Assembly (NCBI GenBank): GCA_963713805.1
Contig: CAVQNF010000026.1
Location: 62,001 to 126,000, forward strand
DNA from: GAS188 sp963713805
Lineage (GTDB): Bacteria; Pseudomonadota; Alphaproteobacteria; Rhizobiales; Beijerinckiaceae
Length of the DNA stretch: 64,000 nt
Reading direction: 5' to 3'
Position 1 is the first letter of the stretch. Each line of letters begins with the position of its first letter. The translations under genes were made by a program, and so were the position numbers. The notes beneath the pieces are model-generated. The model was not told where the DNA came from. It saw only the letters and a list, made by a program, of their open reading frames with translations, and did not search any database. Below are positions 55,712-63,877 of this stretch, piece after piece.

Positions 55712-56917
55712 ATGAGAGTCATGCCCTGGCTTTTTGCCGCGCTCGTCGCGGCTTTCCTGGCCGTGCCTTGGCCCGTGTCGGCGCAGACGCCGCTGAAGCT
55801 CGGCCTTCTGCTCGACATGTCGGGACCTTATGCGGACATCACCGGGCAGGGGAGCGTCACCGCGGCTCGCATGGCGGTCGACGACTTCGGCGGCAAGGTG
55901 CTGGGGCGGCCGATCGAGATCGTTTTTGCCGATCACCAGAACAAGGCGGACCTCGCCGGCTCGATCGCCCGGCAATGGTTCGACGACCAGGGCGTCGAGG
56001 CGATCCTCGATGTCGCGGCCTCGGCCACGGCGCTTGCCGCGAATGAAATCGCCAAGCAGCGCAACAAGATCATCGTGATGAGCGGGCCGGGCGTCACGCG
56101 CCTGACCAATGAGGATTGCGGACCCTACACGGTCCATTACGCCTATGACAATTACGCGCTCGCCAAGGGCACGGGCGTGGCGACCGTGAAGGCCGGCTTC
56201 GATAGCTGGTTCTTCATAACGGCCGATTATGCCTTCGGCCAGGACCTCGAAAAGAACACTTCCGCCTTCGTCACCAAAAACGGCGGCAAGGTGCTGGGGT
56301 CGGTGCGCGTGCCACTGAACACGCCCGATTTCTCCTCCTTTCTTTTGCAGGCGCAGGCCTCGGGCGCGAAGGTCATCGGGCTCGCCAACGCAGGCGCCGA
56401 CACCATCAACACCATCAAGCAGGCCGCGGAATTCGGCATCGGCAAGTCGGGGCAGAAGCTCGCTGCGCTCCTCGTCTTCATCACCGATGTCAATTCGCTC
56501 GGTCTCGAGGCGGCGCAAGGCCTGCTTCTCACCAGCGCCTTCTATTGGGACATGAACGATGAGACGCGCGCCTGGTCACGCCGCTATTTCGAGAAGATGA
56601 AGAAGATGCCGACCATGGATCAGGCCGGCGTCTATTCCTCGACCTTGCACTACCTCAAGGCGGTCGCGGCCGCGGGCAGCGTCGAGCCGGGCGCGGTGAT
56701 GAAACTGATGAAATCCACTCCGATCAATGATTTCTTCGCCCATGATGGGCACATCCGCGAGGATGGCCGCATGGTGCACGACATGTATCTCTTCCAGGTG
56801 AAGACGCCGTCCGAATCCAAGGAGCCCTGGGACGATTACAAGCTCGTCGCGACCATTCCGGCGGAGGAAGCCTTCCAGCCCTTGTCGCAATCGACCTGCC
56901 CGCTGGTGAAGAAATAA
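55712..56917 (+). CDS. branched-chain-type ABC substrate-binding protein
   Basis: This 401-residue type I periplasmic binding protein has a signal peptide MRVMPWLFAALVAAFLAVPWPVSAQ. Blocks: LKLGLLLDMSGPYADITGQGSVTAARMAVDDFGG, DVAASATALAANEIAKQRNKIIVMSGPG, and a domain-2 block FFITADYAFGQDLEKNTSAFVTKNGGKVLG. It lacks transporter partners nearby but is followed by a cyclase-family enzyme, which often signals uptake of an aromatic or cyclic compound. It is intact. Confidence 0.9.
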   Translation: MRVMPWLFAALVAAFLAVPWPVSAQTPLKLGLLLDMSGPYADITGQGSVTAARMAVDDFGGKVLGRPIEIVFADHQNKADLAGSIARQWFDDQGVEAILDVAASATALAANEIAKQRNKIIVMSGPGVTRLTNEDCGPYTVHYAYDNYALAKGTGVATVKAGFDSWFFITADYAFGQDLEKNTSAFVTKNGGKVLGSVRVPLNTPDFSSFLLQAQASGAKVIGLANAGADTINTIKQAAEFGIGKSGQKLAALLVFITDVNSLGLEAAQGLLLTSAFYWDMNDETRAWSRRYFEKMKKMPTMDQAGVYSSTLHYLKAVAAAGSVEPGAVMKLMKSTPINDFFAHDGHIREDGRMVHDMYLFQVKTPSESKEPWDDYKLVATIPAEEAFQPLSQSTCPLVKK

Positions 56918-57122
56918 GTGGCGTCGCGGCTCCCGGCGAGCCCGTCCTGCGGCGCGCGGGAAATCGCGATTGGACGGGAATGATCCGAGAGGCAGGCTGA
57001 ATTGCGCGCGGAACGGCTCCGCCTCCAACTCCATGCCGATCCCCACCGGTCTTCTTCTCCGCCGCCTTGGCGGTTGAGGCGGCCGCGCTCCCTGCCCGCG
57101 AGCATCGCTCATGAGGAAAGCC

Positions 57123-58175
57123 ATGGCACCAAAACGATGGGTGAACCGGCCCGAAGGCTCGACCTGGGGCGATTTCGGCCCTGACGATCAGCTCGGCCGC
57201 CTCAACCTGATCACCCCCGCCAAGGTGCTGCAGGGGATTGCCGAGGTCCGCGAGGGCAAGAGCTTTTGCCTCAGCCTGCCGCTCGATTACCCGGGAAAGA
57301 ACGTGCTCAATCCGCGTCGCCTGCCGCCGGTGCTTCGCCCGACCTCGCGCTCGGGCAAGCCGAACATGAATTACGTGCTGGCGAATGACGATCCGAACAT
57401 GACCGACGTGATCTGCGATGATCTCGTGATCATGCATCTGCAATATTCGACGCAATGGGACAGCCTCGCCCATGTCGGCTCGCTTTTCGACGCCGACGGC
57501 GATGGGGTGCCGGAGCCGGTGTTCTACAACGGCTTTCGCGCCGGCATCGACATCATCGGCCCGAGCGACGCGAAGGACGCGGGCGTCGAGGGTCCTCTCG
57601 GCACGGCATCGACCTCGAACGCCGCGGCGCTGAGCGTCGCGCGCATGGCGGAGAGCTGCGTCCAGGGTCGCGGCGTGATGATCGACCTTCATGCCCATGT
57701 GAAGCGGCTTCGCATCGTCTTCGGCTATGAACGGCTGATGCGGGTTCTCGAGGAGGACAAGGTCGAGATCGAGAAAGGCGACATGGTGCTGATCCACACC
57801 GGCTTCGCCGAGATGCTGCTCGAGATGAAGGGCGATCCCGATCCCGGCAAGGCGCATCACCTGTGCGCCGTGCTCAACGGCCGCGACAAGCGCCTGCTCA
57901 ACTGGATCACCGATTCGGGCCTCGCCTCCCTGATCGCGGACAATTACGGCGTCGAGGCCGTGCCCGCGATCGAGCACGAAGGCTGCTGCGCATCCCTCCC
58001 GCTGCACGAGCATTGCCTCTTCAAGCTCGGCGTCAATCTCGGCGAGATGTGGCATTTGACGCCGCTCGCCACCTGGCTGCGCGCCCATAAGCGCAACCGC
58101 TTCCTCTTGACGGCGCCCCCCTTGCGCTTGCCCGGGGCCGTCGGCTCACCCGCGACGCCGGTTGCTACAGTTTGA
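57123..58175 (+). CDS. cyclase-family (kynurenine formamidase-like) hydrolase
   Basis: This 350-residue protein belongs to the PF04199 cyclase family. The motif STQWDSLAHVGSLFDADG holds the His/Asp metal site (usual HXGTHXDXPXH is replaced here by WDSLAHVG, as in a known subgroup), and GVMIDLHAHV and GDMVLIHTGFAEM follow. It could hydrolyse an amide or lactone. The ATG used (MAPKRWVNRPEGS) has AGGAAA 5 bases before; an ATG 12 bases upstream is in frame. Pairing with the binding protein suggests a catabolic unit. Confidence 0.83.
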   Translation: MAPKRWVNRPEGSTWGDFGPDDQLGRLNLITPAKVLQGIAEVREGKSFCLSLPLDYPGKNVLNPRRLPPVLRPTSRSGKPNMNYVLANDDPNMTDVICDDLVIMHLQYSTQWDSLAHVGSLFDADGDGVPEPVFYNGFRAGIDIIGPSDAKDAGVEGPLGTASTSNAAALSVARMAESCVQGRGVMIDLHAHVKRLRIVFGYERLMRVLEEDKVEIEKGDMVLIHTGFAEMLLEMKGDPDPGKAHHLCAVLNGRDKRLLNWITDSGLASLIADNYGVEAVPAIEHEGCCASLPLHEHCLFKLGVNLGEMWHLTPLATWLRAHKRNRFLLTAPPLRLPGAVGSPATPVATV

Positions 58176-58351
58176 CGGCTACCGATTTTGATTTGCTGGA
58201 AAGCTGATTTTGTTCATTTTCTTAGAAAGGCGAGAAAAAGCGCAAGTCGCAATGCGGGGATGCAGTCGGAAAGTCACCGGTCCTCAGTGTCGCATTTTGG
58301 CCTAAGCAAAGATAGAAAGAAGAGAAAAGCGTGAGTGTTGCGTCGATTTTT
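58176..58351. other. A+T-rich spacer
   Basis: No gene is seen between the cyclase gene and the higBA operator. Base composition is much lower in G+C than the neighbourhood, in line with imported DNA. Confidence 0.4.
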
Positions 58352-58381
58352 ATTGTAAACTGATAGGCGACAGTTTACAAT
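58352..58381. promoter_or_regulatory. higBA operator (11-bp inverted repeat)
   Basis: ATTGTAAACTG and CAGTTTACAAT are perfect complements around an 8-base centre, and the second arm ends 5 bases before the higB start. HigA antitoxins bind such palindromes and repress the operon. Confidence 0.7.
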
Positions 58382-58386
58382 TTTGC

Positions 58387-58665
58387 GTGATCAGACGCTT
58401 TCGGCACAAGGGCCTCGAAGCCCTATTTCGGACTGGCGGTGCCAAGGGCCTGGACGCCCAGCTCGCCGAAAAACTCCGCCGCATGCTGGCGCGTTTGAAT
58501 GATGGCCCCCTGCCCGATGCCATGTCATTGCCGGGCTACCGGCTGCATCGACTCAAGGGCGAGCGCAAAGGTGCATGGTCGGTCTGGGTGTCGGGAAACT
58601 ACCGCCTCACTTTCGAGATCGAAGGCGAGGATGCGACCAACGTCGATTTTGAGGACTACCACTAG
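58387..58665 (+). CDS. higB: HigB-type ribonuclease toxin
   Basis: This 92-residue RelE-superfamily toxin reads MIRRFRHKGLEALFRTGGAKGLDAQLAEKLRRMLARLNDG and ends in MSLPGYRLHRLKGERKGAWSVWVSGNYRLTFEIEGEDATNVDFEDYH, which is typical of HigB (LHPLKGD--G-WSI-V--NWRI-F in relatives). The start is GTG. It precedes its antitoxin, the reversed order that marks hig operons. It is intact. Confidence 0.93.
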   Translation: MIRRFRHKGLEALFRTGGAKGLDAQLAEKLRRMLARLNDGPLPDAMSLPGYRLHRLKGERKGAWSVWVSGNYRLTFEIEGEDATNVDFEDYH

Positions 58666-58682
58666 CCTGAAAGGAGCGCGCA

Positions 58683-58991
58683 ATGGAGATGTTCAATCCG
58701 CCTCATCCGGGCAAGATGATCCGCGAGGACTGCCTGAAGCCCCTCGACCTATCGGTGACGGCCGCGGCAAAATGGCTGGGCGTCTCGCGCGTGACGCTAT
58801 CGGAACTGTTGAACGGCCATAACGGCATCACCGCCGACATGGCGATCAGGTTCGAAAAGGCGGGTTGGGGTTCGGCCGAATCCTGGCTGCGTAACCAGAT
58901 GTCCTATGACCTCTGGCAAGCCAAGCGGCGCGCGAGCAAGATCAAGGTCAAAAAATATCCGGCACATGAGCCCGAACATGACAACAAGTGA
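58683..58991 (+). CDS. higA: HigA-type antitoxin
   Basis: This 102-residue antitoxin has a Xre-type helix-turn-helix: PPHPGKMIREDCLKPLDLSVTAAAKWLGVSRVTLSELLNGHNGITADMAIRFEKAGWGSAESWLRNQMSYDLWQA, the standard HigA domain, with a basic C-terminal tail. AGGAG is before the ATG. It sits 17 bases after higB and very likely binds the 11-bp inverted repeat upstream. Confidence 0.94.
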   Translation: MEMFNPPHPGKMIREDCLKPLDLSVTAAAKWLGVSRVTLSELLNGHNGITADMAIRFEKAGWGSAESWLRNQMSYDLWQAKRRASKIKVKKYPAHEPEHDNK

Positions 58992-59088
58992 CACATCGGG
59001 CGCGCGGAACAGGGTAGGCGAGAGCGTTAGCTTGGGTTCTGGCGTAGCGGGGAGAGACGACCTTTCGAAGCCATCGCTCCCGCTTTTC

Positions 59089-59898
59089 TCAAGGACCTCC
59101 CTCCTCATGGCCGCGCAGGATGCGGGTCGCAAAATCCGCGATGGCGCTCAAGGTCGCGTCGCGCGCCTCCCGCTGCGGTGAATGACCGACGCCCTCGACC
59201 ATGGTGACCTCGACCGGGCAATAGCATTCCCCTTGCGCGATCTCGATCTGGCGGGAGGTGCCGTATTCATCCCGCGTCCCTTGCACGACCTCGATCGGCA
59301 CGCGGATGTAGCCCAAGGCTTCCGAAATATCCCATGAACGGAATCCGGGATCGAGCCAGGCGCGGTTCCAGCCGTAAAAGGCGTTGTCGACATGCTCGTG
59401 CCAGCGGGCAAGCTTTCCTTTGAGCTCGCCGTTTTCATAAGCGAGCTTCGCCTTGGCGATCGCCGCAAGCCCCATGGGCTCGACCACGAAATGGGGCGCG
59501 ATGAGCACCAGACCGCGCACGCGGTGGTCCTGGACGCTGCCCGCATAGATGGTCGCGATCGAGGCGCCATCCGAATGACCGAGCAGCAGGCCGCGGCGAA
59601 AACCGATCCGCTCCAAGAGCTTCGGGAGCACTTCCAGCGCCTCGTCATGCATGTAGCTGAGCTTGCGCGGCAGCTCGACGGGGCTCGATGCACCATAGCC
59701 GGCGCGCGAATAGGCGAAGACGCCAGCTCCGGTCGCCGCCGCCAGCGCATCGGGAAAATCGCCCCATAGGCCGACCGAACCCAAGCCTTCGTGCAGCATC
59801 ACGATGGTTGCCGCCTCGCCCGGATCGGGCCCGACGCGGCGGAATTCGAGCCGATGCCCTGCGATCTCGAGCATCCCGGAGGAATCAAGCCCTGCCAT
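59089..59898 (-). CDS. alpha/beta-hydrolase
   Basis: This 269-residue hydrolase has oxyanion-hole segment HEGLGSVGLWGDFP, nucleophile elbow GHSDGAS, acid Asp in VQGTRDEYG and His in VEGVGHSPQREA, so the Ser-Asp-His triad is complete. The subfamily is common in proteobacteria and may act on esters. The substrate is unknown. It is intact, next to a tRNA gene transcribed in the same direction. Confidence 0.9.
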   Translation of the reverse strand: MAGLDSSGMLEIAGHRLEFRRVGPDPGEAATIVMLHEGLGSVGLWGDFPDALAAATGAGVFAYSRAGYGASSPVELPRKLSYMHDEALEVLPKLLERIGFRRGLLLGHSDGASIATIYAGSVQDHRVRGLVLIAPHFVVEPMGLAAIAKAKLAYENGELKGKLARWHEHVDNAFYGWNRAWLDPGFRSWDISEALGYIRVPIEVVQGTRDEYGTSRQIEIAQGECYCPVEVTMVEGVGHSPQREARDATLSAIADFATRILRGHEEGGP

Positions 59899-59961
59899 GA
59901 GTGCGTCCGGCGCGCCTTGTTACGATGACCGCGATCGCATCGGCGCGCCCGGAGCGATGCT

Positions 59962-60037
59962 TGGTGGGCCTGGCAGGACTCGAACCTGCAACCAGACCGT
60001 TATGAGCGGCCGGCTCTGACCATTGAGCTACAGGCCC
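59962..60037 (-). tRNA. tRNA-Ile2 (anticodon CAT, lysidine type)
   Basis: The 76-base gene includes the CCA end. The acceptor stem GGGCCTG pairs with CAGGCCC; D-stem GCTC/GAGC; the anticodon loop is CTCATAA within a GGCCG/CGGTC stem; the T-loop is TTCGAGT. CAT anticodon in the CTCATAA loop marks the minor isoleucine tRNA whose C34 is changed to lysidine by TilS to read AUA, and not a methionine tRNA. Confidence 0.93.
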
Positions 60038-60386
60038 TTGGCGGTGCAATCCGCCTGCGCCGATCCATCGGGGATCCGAGGCCTCGTTAGAGAGTCTCGG
60101 CCATGAAGGCAACGCTCGCCATCCTTCCAAAAGCCGCGCCGGGAAGGAGTTATGATCCGGTCAAGGCACCCGCCTGCCGTTCTTCGACCCTTCCCCATGT
60201 CCCTGACCTCGCCTCATTCCGCACCCACTTTACGCGGAGCCCGCGCAATGCGACCTTAAGGTCGATGCATTCAGAAGCGATCGGGCCGGCACCGCCTCGC
60301 TTCCTCGCATGACGTGATCCGAGGGATTGAGATCATGCGAGAGATTGCCAAACGGGTCGCGGCCGGATTTCGAGGGAGGTTACGTC
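60038..60386. other. gene-free spacer
   Basis: No coding frame or RNA gene could be supported between the tRNA and the next binding protein. It must hold the divergent promoters of both. Confidence 0.4.
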
Positions 60387-61757
60387 ATGCAGCGGATGAA
60401 ATCGATCGGCGTCAATGCGCCAGCACGGTCCAAAGCGGCCGCGGGGGTCGCGCTTGCCATGCTTCTCGGTGCCGGGGCACTGGGATTTGGAGAATCGGCC
60501 TTCGCCCAGGACTCCATCTATGTGCCGCTCTTCACCTACCGCACCGGGCCGTTCTCGGGGTCGGGGATCCCGGTCGCGGACGGCATGCATGATTATCTTT
60601 CGATGCTGAACGAGCGCGACGGCGGCATCGGCGGCGCTAAGCTCGTCATCGAGGAATGCGAGACCGGATACGACACCAAGAAGGGCATCGAATGCTATGA
60701 GGCCGTAAAGGGGAAGAACCCGGTGATGATCAACCCCTGGTCCACGGGCATCACCTTGCCGCTCATCCCGAAGGCCGCTGTCGACAAGATCCCGATCCTG
60801 TCGATGGCCTATGGGCTCTCGGCCTCGGCGGTCGGCGACACTTTCCCCTGGGTGTTCAATCCGCCGAACACCTATTGGGACGGGCTGTCGATGATCCTGC
60901 GCTACATCGCCGACAAGGAAGGCGGGCTCGACAAGCTCAAGGGCAAGACCATCGGCTACCTCTATCTCGACGCCGGTTTCGGCAAGGAGCCGATCCCGAT
61001 GTTCGATAGCTTCGCCAAGGACGTGGGTTTCACCGTGAAGATGTATCCGGTGGCGTTCGGCGACTTGCAAAACCAGTCGTCGCAATGGCTCAACGTGCGC
61101 CGCGACAAGCCCGACTACATGATCATGTACGGCTGGGGCGCCATGAACGGCACCGCGGTCAAGGAAGCGGCGCGCATCGGCTACCCGATGGACAAGTTCA
61201 TCTCCATCTGGTGGCCGAGCGAGGACGACGCGCGCGGCGCGGGCGAAGCCGCCAAGGGCTTCAAGATCCTGAACTGGCACGCGACCGGCGCCAATTTCCC
61301 TGCGCTTCAGGACGTCCTCACCTATGTGGTCGACAAGGGAAAGAGCCAGGTCGCCTCGAAGGACAAGGTGGGCGAGGTGCTCTACGATCGCGGCGTCTAT
61401 AATTCGATGCTGATCGCCGAAGCGATCGGGAACGCGCAGAAGCTCACCGGCAAGAAGGTGGTCACGGGCGAGGATGTGCGCCGTGGGCTCGAAACAATCA
61501 ACCTGACGCCAGAGCGGTTGAAGCAGCTCGGCTTCGAGGGCTTCACCGGCCCGCTGCAGATCACCTGCGCGGACCATAACGGGCATCGACCCACTTTCAT
61601 GCAGGAATGGGACGGGCAGAAATGGGTGAAGGTCTCGGGCGATCTGCCCTTCATGGGTGACAAGGTCATGCCCTTGCTCGACGCCGCGGCGAAGGATTAC
61701 GCCGAGAAGAATACCGGCTGGCCGAAGCGCAGCGAGGCCTGCGACAAGCCTTCTTGA
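60387..61757 (+). CDS. branched-chain-type ABC substrate-binding protein
   Basis: This 456-residue binding protein starts MQRMKSIGVNAPARSK with a long signal peptide (VALAMLLGAGALGFGESAFAQ) after a GGGAGG site. It reads IYVPLFTYRTGPFSGSGIPVADGMHDYLSMLNERDGGIGGAKLVIEECETGYDTKKGIECYE, the subgroup with an extra Cys pair. The nearby ATPase, LivF-type, 125 bases on, may belong to the same system; no permease genes are in the window. It is intact. Ligand unknown. Confidence 0.9.
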   Translation: MQRMKSIGVNAPARSKAAAGVALAMLLGAGALGFGESAFAQDSIYVPLFTYRTGPFSGSGIPVADGMHDYLSMLNERDGGIGGAKLVIEECETGYDTKKGIECYEAVKGKNPVMINPWSTGITLPLIPKAAVDKIPILSMAYGLSASAVGDTFPWVFNPPNTYWDGLSMILRYIADKEGGLDKLKGKTIGYLYLDAGFGKEPIPMFDSFAKDVGFTVKMYPVAFGDLQNQSSQWLNVRRDKPDYMIMYGWGAMNGTAVKEAARIGYPMDKFISIWWPSEDDARGAGEAAKGFKILNWHATGANFPALQDVLTYVVDKGKSQVASKDKVGEVLYDRGVYNSMLIAEAIGNAQKLTGKKVVTGEDVRRGLETINLTPERLKQLGFEGFTGPLQITCADHNGHRPTFMQEWDGQKWVKVSGDLPFMGDKVMPLLDAAAKDYAEKNTGWPKRSEACDKPS

Positions 61758-61882
61758 CGGAGATGGAGCGGCCGCCTCGCGCGCACGCTCCCTCTTCTCC
61801 ATTAATAGCCGGATTTCTAAACCGAAGGAATTTCTGCGCTTCGGCACGGGATTTTTGCACGTGTTTCCAAGGGAAAGCCGGG

Positions 61883-62749
61883 ATGGATAGCCAGATCATC
61901 TCTCCCGCGCCGAGCGCCGACCTGACGCAGGTCAGCGCCTCACCTGCTGCGCCGATCCTCGCGGTCAACAATATCGAGGTGATCTACAACCGCGTCGTGC
62001 TGGTTCTCAAGGGCGTGTCGCTTGCCGTGCCGCGCGGCGGCATCGTGGCGCTCCTCGGTGCGAACGGCGCCGGCAAAACCACCACATTGAAGGCGATCTC
62101 CAACCTGATCGGGGCCGAGCGCGGCGAGGTCACCAAGGGCTCGATCGAGTTCGACGGCCAACGCGTCGAGAAGCTCACGCCGAACGAGCTCGTGCGGCGC
62201 GGCTGCATCCAGGTGATGGAGGGCCGCCATTGTTTCGGCCATCTCACCATCGAGGAGAACCTGCTCACGGGTGCCTTCACGCGAAGCGACGGGCGTGCCG
62301 CCGTGCAAGCCGACATGGAAGCCGTCTACGGCTATTTTCCACGCCTCAAGGAACGCCGATTTGCGCTCGCCGGCTATACATCCGGCGGCGAGCAGCAGAT
62401 GTGCGCGCTGGGGCGCGCCATGATGGCGAAGCCGCGCATGATCCTGCTCGACGAGCCCTCGATGGGTCTTGCGCCGCGAATCGTCGAAGAAATTTTCGAG
62501 ATCGTGCGGGTGCTGAACGCGCGCGAAGGCGTGTCCTTCCTGATCGCCGAGCAGAACACCAACATGGCACTCAAGCACGCGAAATACGGCTATATCCTCG
62601 AAACCGGGCGCGTGGTCATGGATGGCGAGGCGCACGCCTTGCGCGAAAATGAGGACGTGAAGGAGTATTATCTCGGCATCGGCGGCGAAGGGCGCAAGAG
62701 TTTCCGTGCGGTGAAGAGCTATAAACGCCGCAAGAGATGGCTGAGCTGA
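61883..62749 (+). CDS. livF: branched-chain-type ABC ATPase (LivF family)
   Basis: This 288-residue ATPase has an N-terminal extension of about 24 residues, Walker A GANGAGKT (59-66), the Q-loop region RRGCIQVMEGRHCFGHLTIEENL, signature YTSGGEQQMCALGRAMM, Walker B MILLDEPSMGLAP, and His-loop-like FLIAEQNTNMAL. The extension beyond the usual LivF length is at both ends (C-terminal RKSFRAVKSYKRRKRWLS is basic). It follows a binding protein; permeases and LivG are not adjacent. It is intact. Confidence 0.92.
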   Translation: MDSQIISPAPSADLTQVSASPAAPILAVNNIEVIYNRVVLVLKGVSLAVPRGGIVALLGANGAGKTTTLKAISNLIGAERGEVTKGSIEFDGQRVEKLTPNELVRRGCIQVMEGRHCFGHLTIEENLLTGAFTRSDGRAAVQADMEAVYGYFPRLKERRFALAGYTSGGEQQMCALGRAMMAKPRMILLDEPSMGLAPRIVEEIFEIVRVLNAREGVSFLIAEQNTNMALKHAKYGYILETGRVVMDGEAHALRENEDVKEYYLGIGGEGRKSFRAVKSYKRRKRWLS

Positions 62750-63136
62750 GTGGTCCTTGGGTCGCCTCAGGCAAGCCTGGTTGAGTGGCCCGTTAAGGTT
62801 AAGGGCCGGTTAACCTCGAGAGCGCAGCTTGCCATTGGCGTGCCATGCCTTCGCCCTTTCTCTTTGCCAAGGGTGGAACGGGCTGGAGAAAGGCCTGCGC
62901 GCGAAGCATGCCTCGAGCCGATCGGTCGGCATCGGGAAGCCGGGCGCGCCGGCCGCGAGCATGAGCTTCGAAATGGACATGATTTGCGATAGGCTCATGT
63001 TCACCATGTCGAGCTGCTGCATCGTTTCGGGCGGGATGCATCCGGCTCGCGAGCTTTCGGCTTTGCGCGGCACCCTGCCGCGCCTTGCGGTTTTGCCCTG
63101 TCGGCGCGAAGCAGCTTCGCGAGGCGAGGAGGGGCC
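62750..63136. other. spacer, possible small minus-strand frame
   Basis: No clear gene. A minus-strand frame at 62810-63022 (70 codons, MQQLDMVNMSLSQIMSISKL...) has G+C-rich third positions but no ribosome site and no family I know; it is probably chance. Confidence 0.3.
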
Positions 63137-63877
63137 ATGACGATGATCACGATGCGCCCCTCGGCCGGGCGCCTCGGCATGAGCGAGGCCAGGCCCGCGC
63201 ACATATCGGGCGCGTATGATTTCGCGCGCGCGGCGCGCCATTCGGCGCATGTGCGGTTTTTGCGCAGGGCGATCCCTCTCGGCGTGCTGATCGCGATCGT
63301 CGGGCTTTTGGCGGTTTGGCTGACCAATCCTTTCCGGCAGATTCTGCCGAATTTCAGCGTGCAGGGGGTCGATCTCTCGGCCTCGCAAGTCGTGATGCAG
63401 ATGCCGAAGCTCTCCGGCTTCAAGAAGGACAGCCGCCCTTATGAAGTCGTGGCAAAATCGGCGATCCAGGACGTGAGCAAGCCCTCCGTCATCAACCTCG
63501 TCGAGATGAATGCCCATCTCGTGCTCCAAGACGGCCAGAGCGCGAATCTGGCCGCGAAGCAAGGTATCTACGACACGCAGAACGAGACGCTCGACGTGAA
63601 GGACGACGTCAGGATCAAGACGACCAGCGGCTATGATATCAGCCTCGAAAATGCGAAAATGAAATTCAAATCGGGGGATATCAGCTCCGATCGACCCGTG
63701 AACGTCAAGATGAACGGCGGGGAGATCGATGCCGACGGTCTCGAAATGATCGACAACGGCAAGAGGGTCACCTTTATCGGGAATGTGCATTCCCGTCTCG
63801 ATTCGGCGGCGGAGCGGCCGGGCCCGGCCTCCCCCGGGAAGGAGCAGGCGAGCGCGAAGGAGCAGCCGCGTCCATGA
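63137..63877 (+). CDS. lptC: LPS export protein LptC
   Basis: LptC is the inner-membrane-anchored periplasmic link of the lipopolysaccharide transport bridge. The 246-residue protein has a cytoplasmic N-terminus, one membrane segment (residues about 46-63) and a beta-jellyroll domain: LPNFSVQGVDLSASQVVMQMPKLSGFKKDSRPYEVVAKSAIQD, LVLQDGQSANLAAKQGIYDTQNETLDVKDDVRIKTTSGYDI. The C-terminal tail is Pro/Glu-rich. It overlaps lptA by ATGA. Standard lptC-lptA order. Confidence 0.93.
   Translation: MTMITMRPSAGRLGMSEARPAHISGAYDFARAARHSAHVRFLRRAIPLGVLIAIVGLLAVWLTNPFRQILPNFSVQGVDLSASQVVMQMPKLSGFKKDSRPYEVVAKSAIQDVSKPSVINLVEMNAHLVLQDGQSANLAAKQGIYDTQNETLDVKDDVRIKTTSGYDISLENAKMKFKSGDISSDRPVNVKMNGGEIDADGLEMIDNGKRVTFIGNVHSRLDSAAERPGPASPGKEQASAKEQPRP

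Noticed and set aside
62810..63022. A 70-codon minus-strand frame between livF and lptC
   Set aside because: Codon use is plausible but there is no ribosome site, no family and no conserved neighbour; left as spacer.
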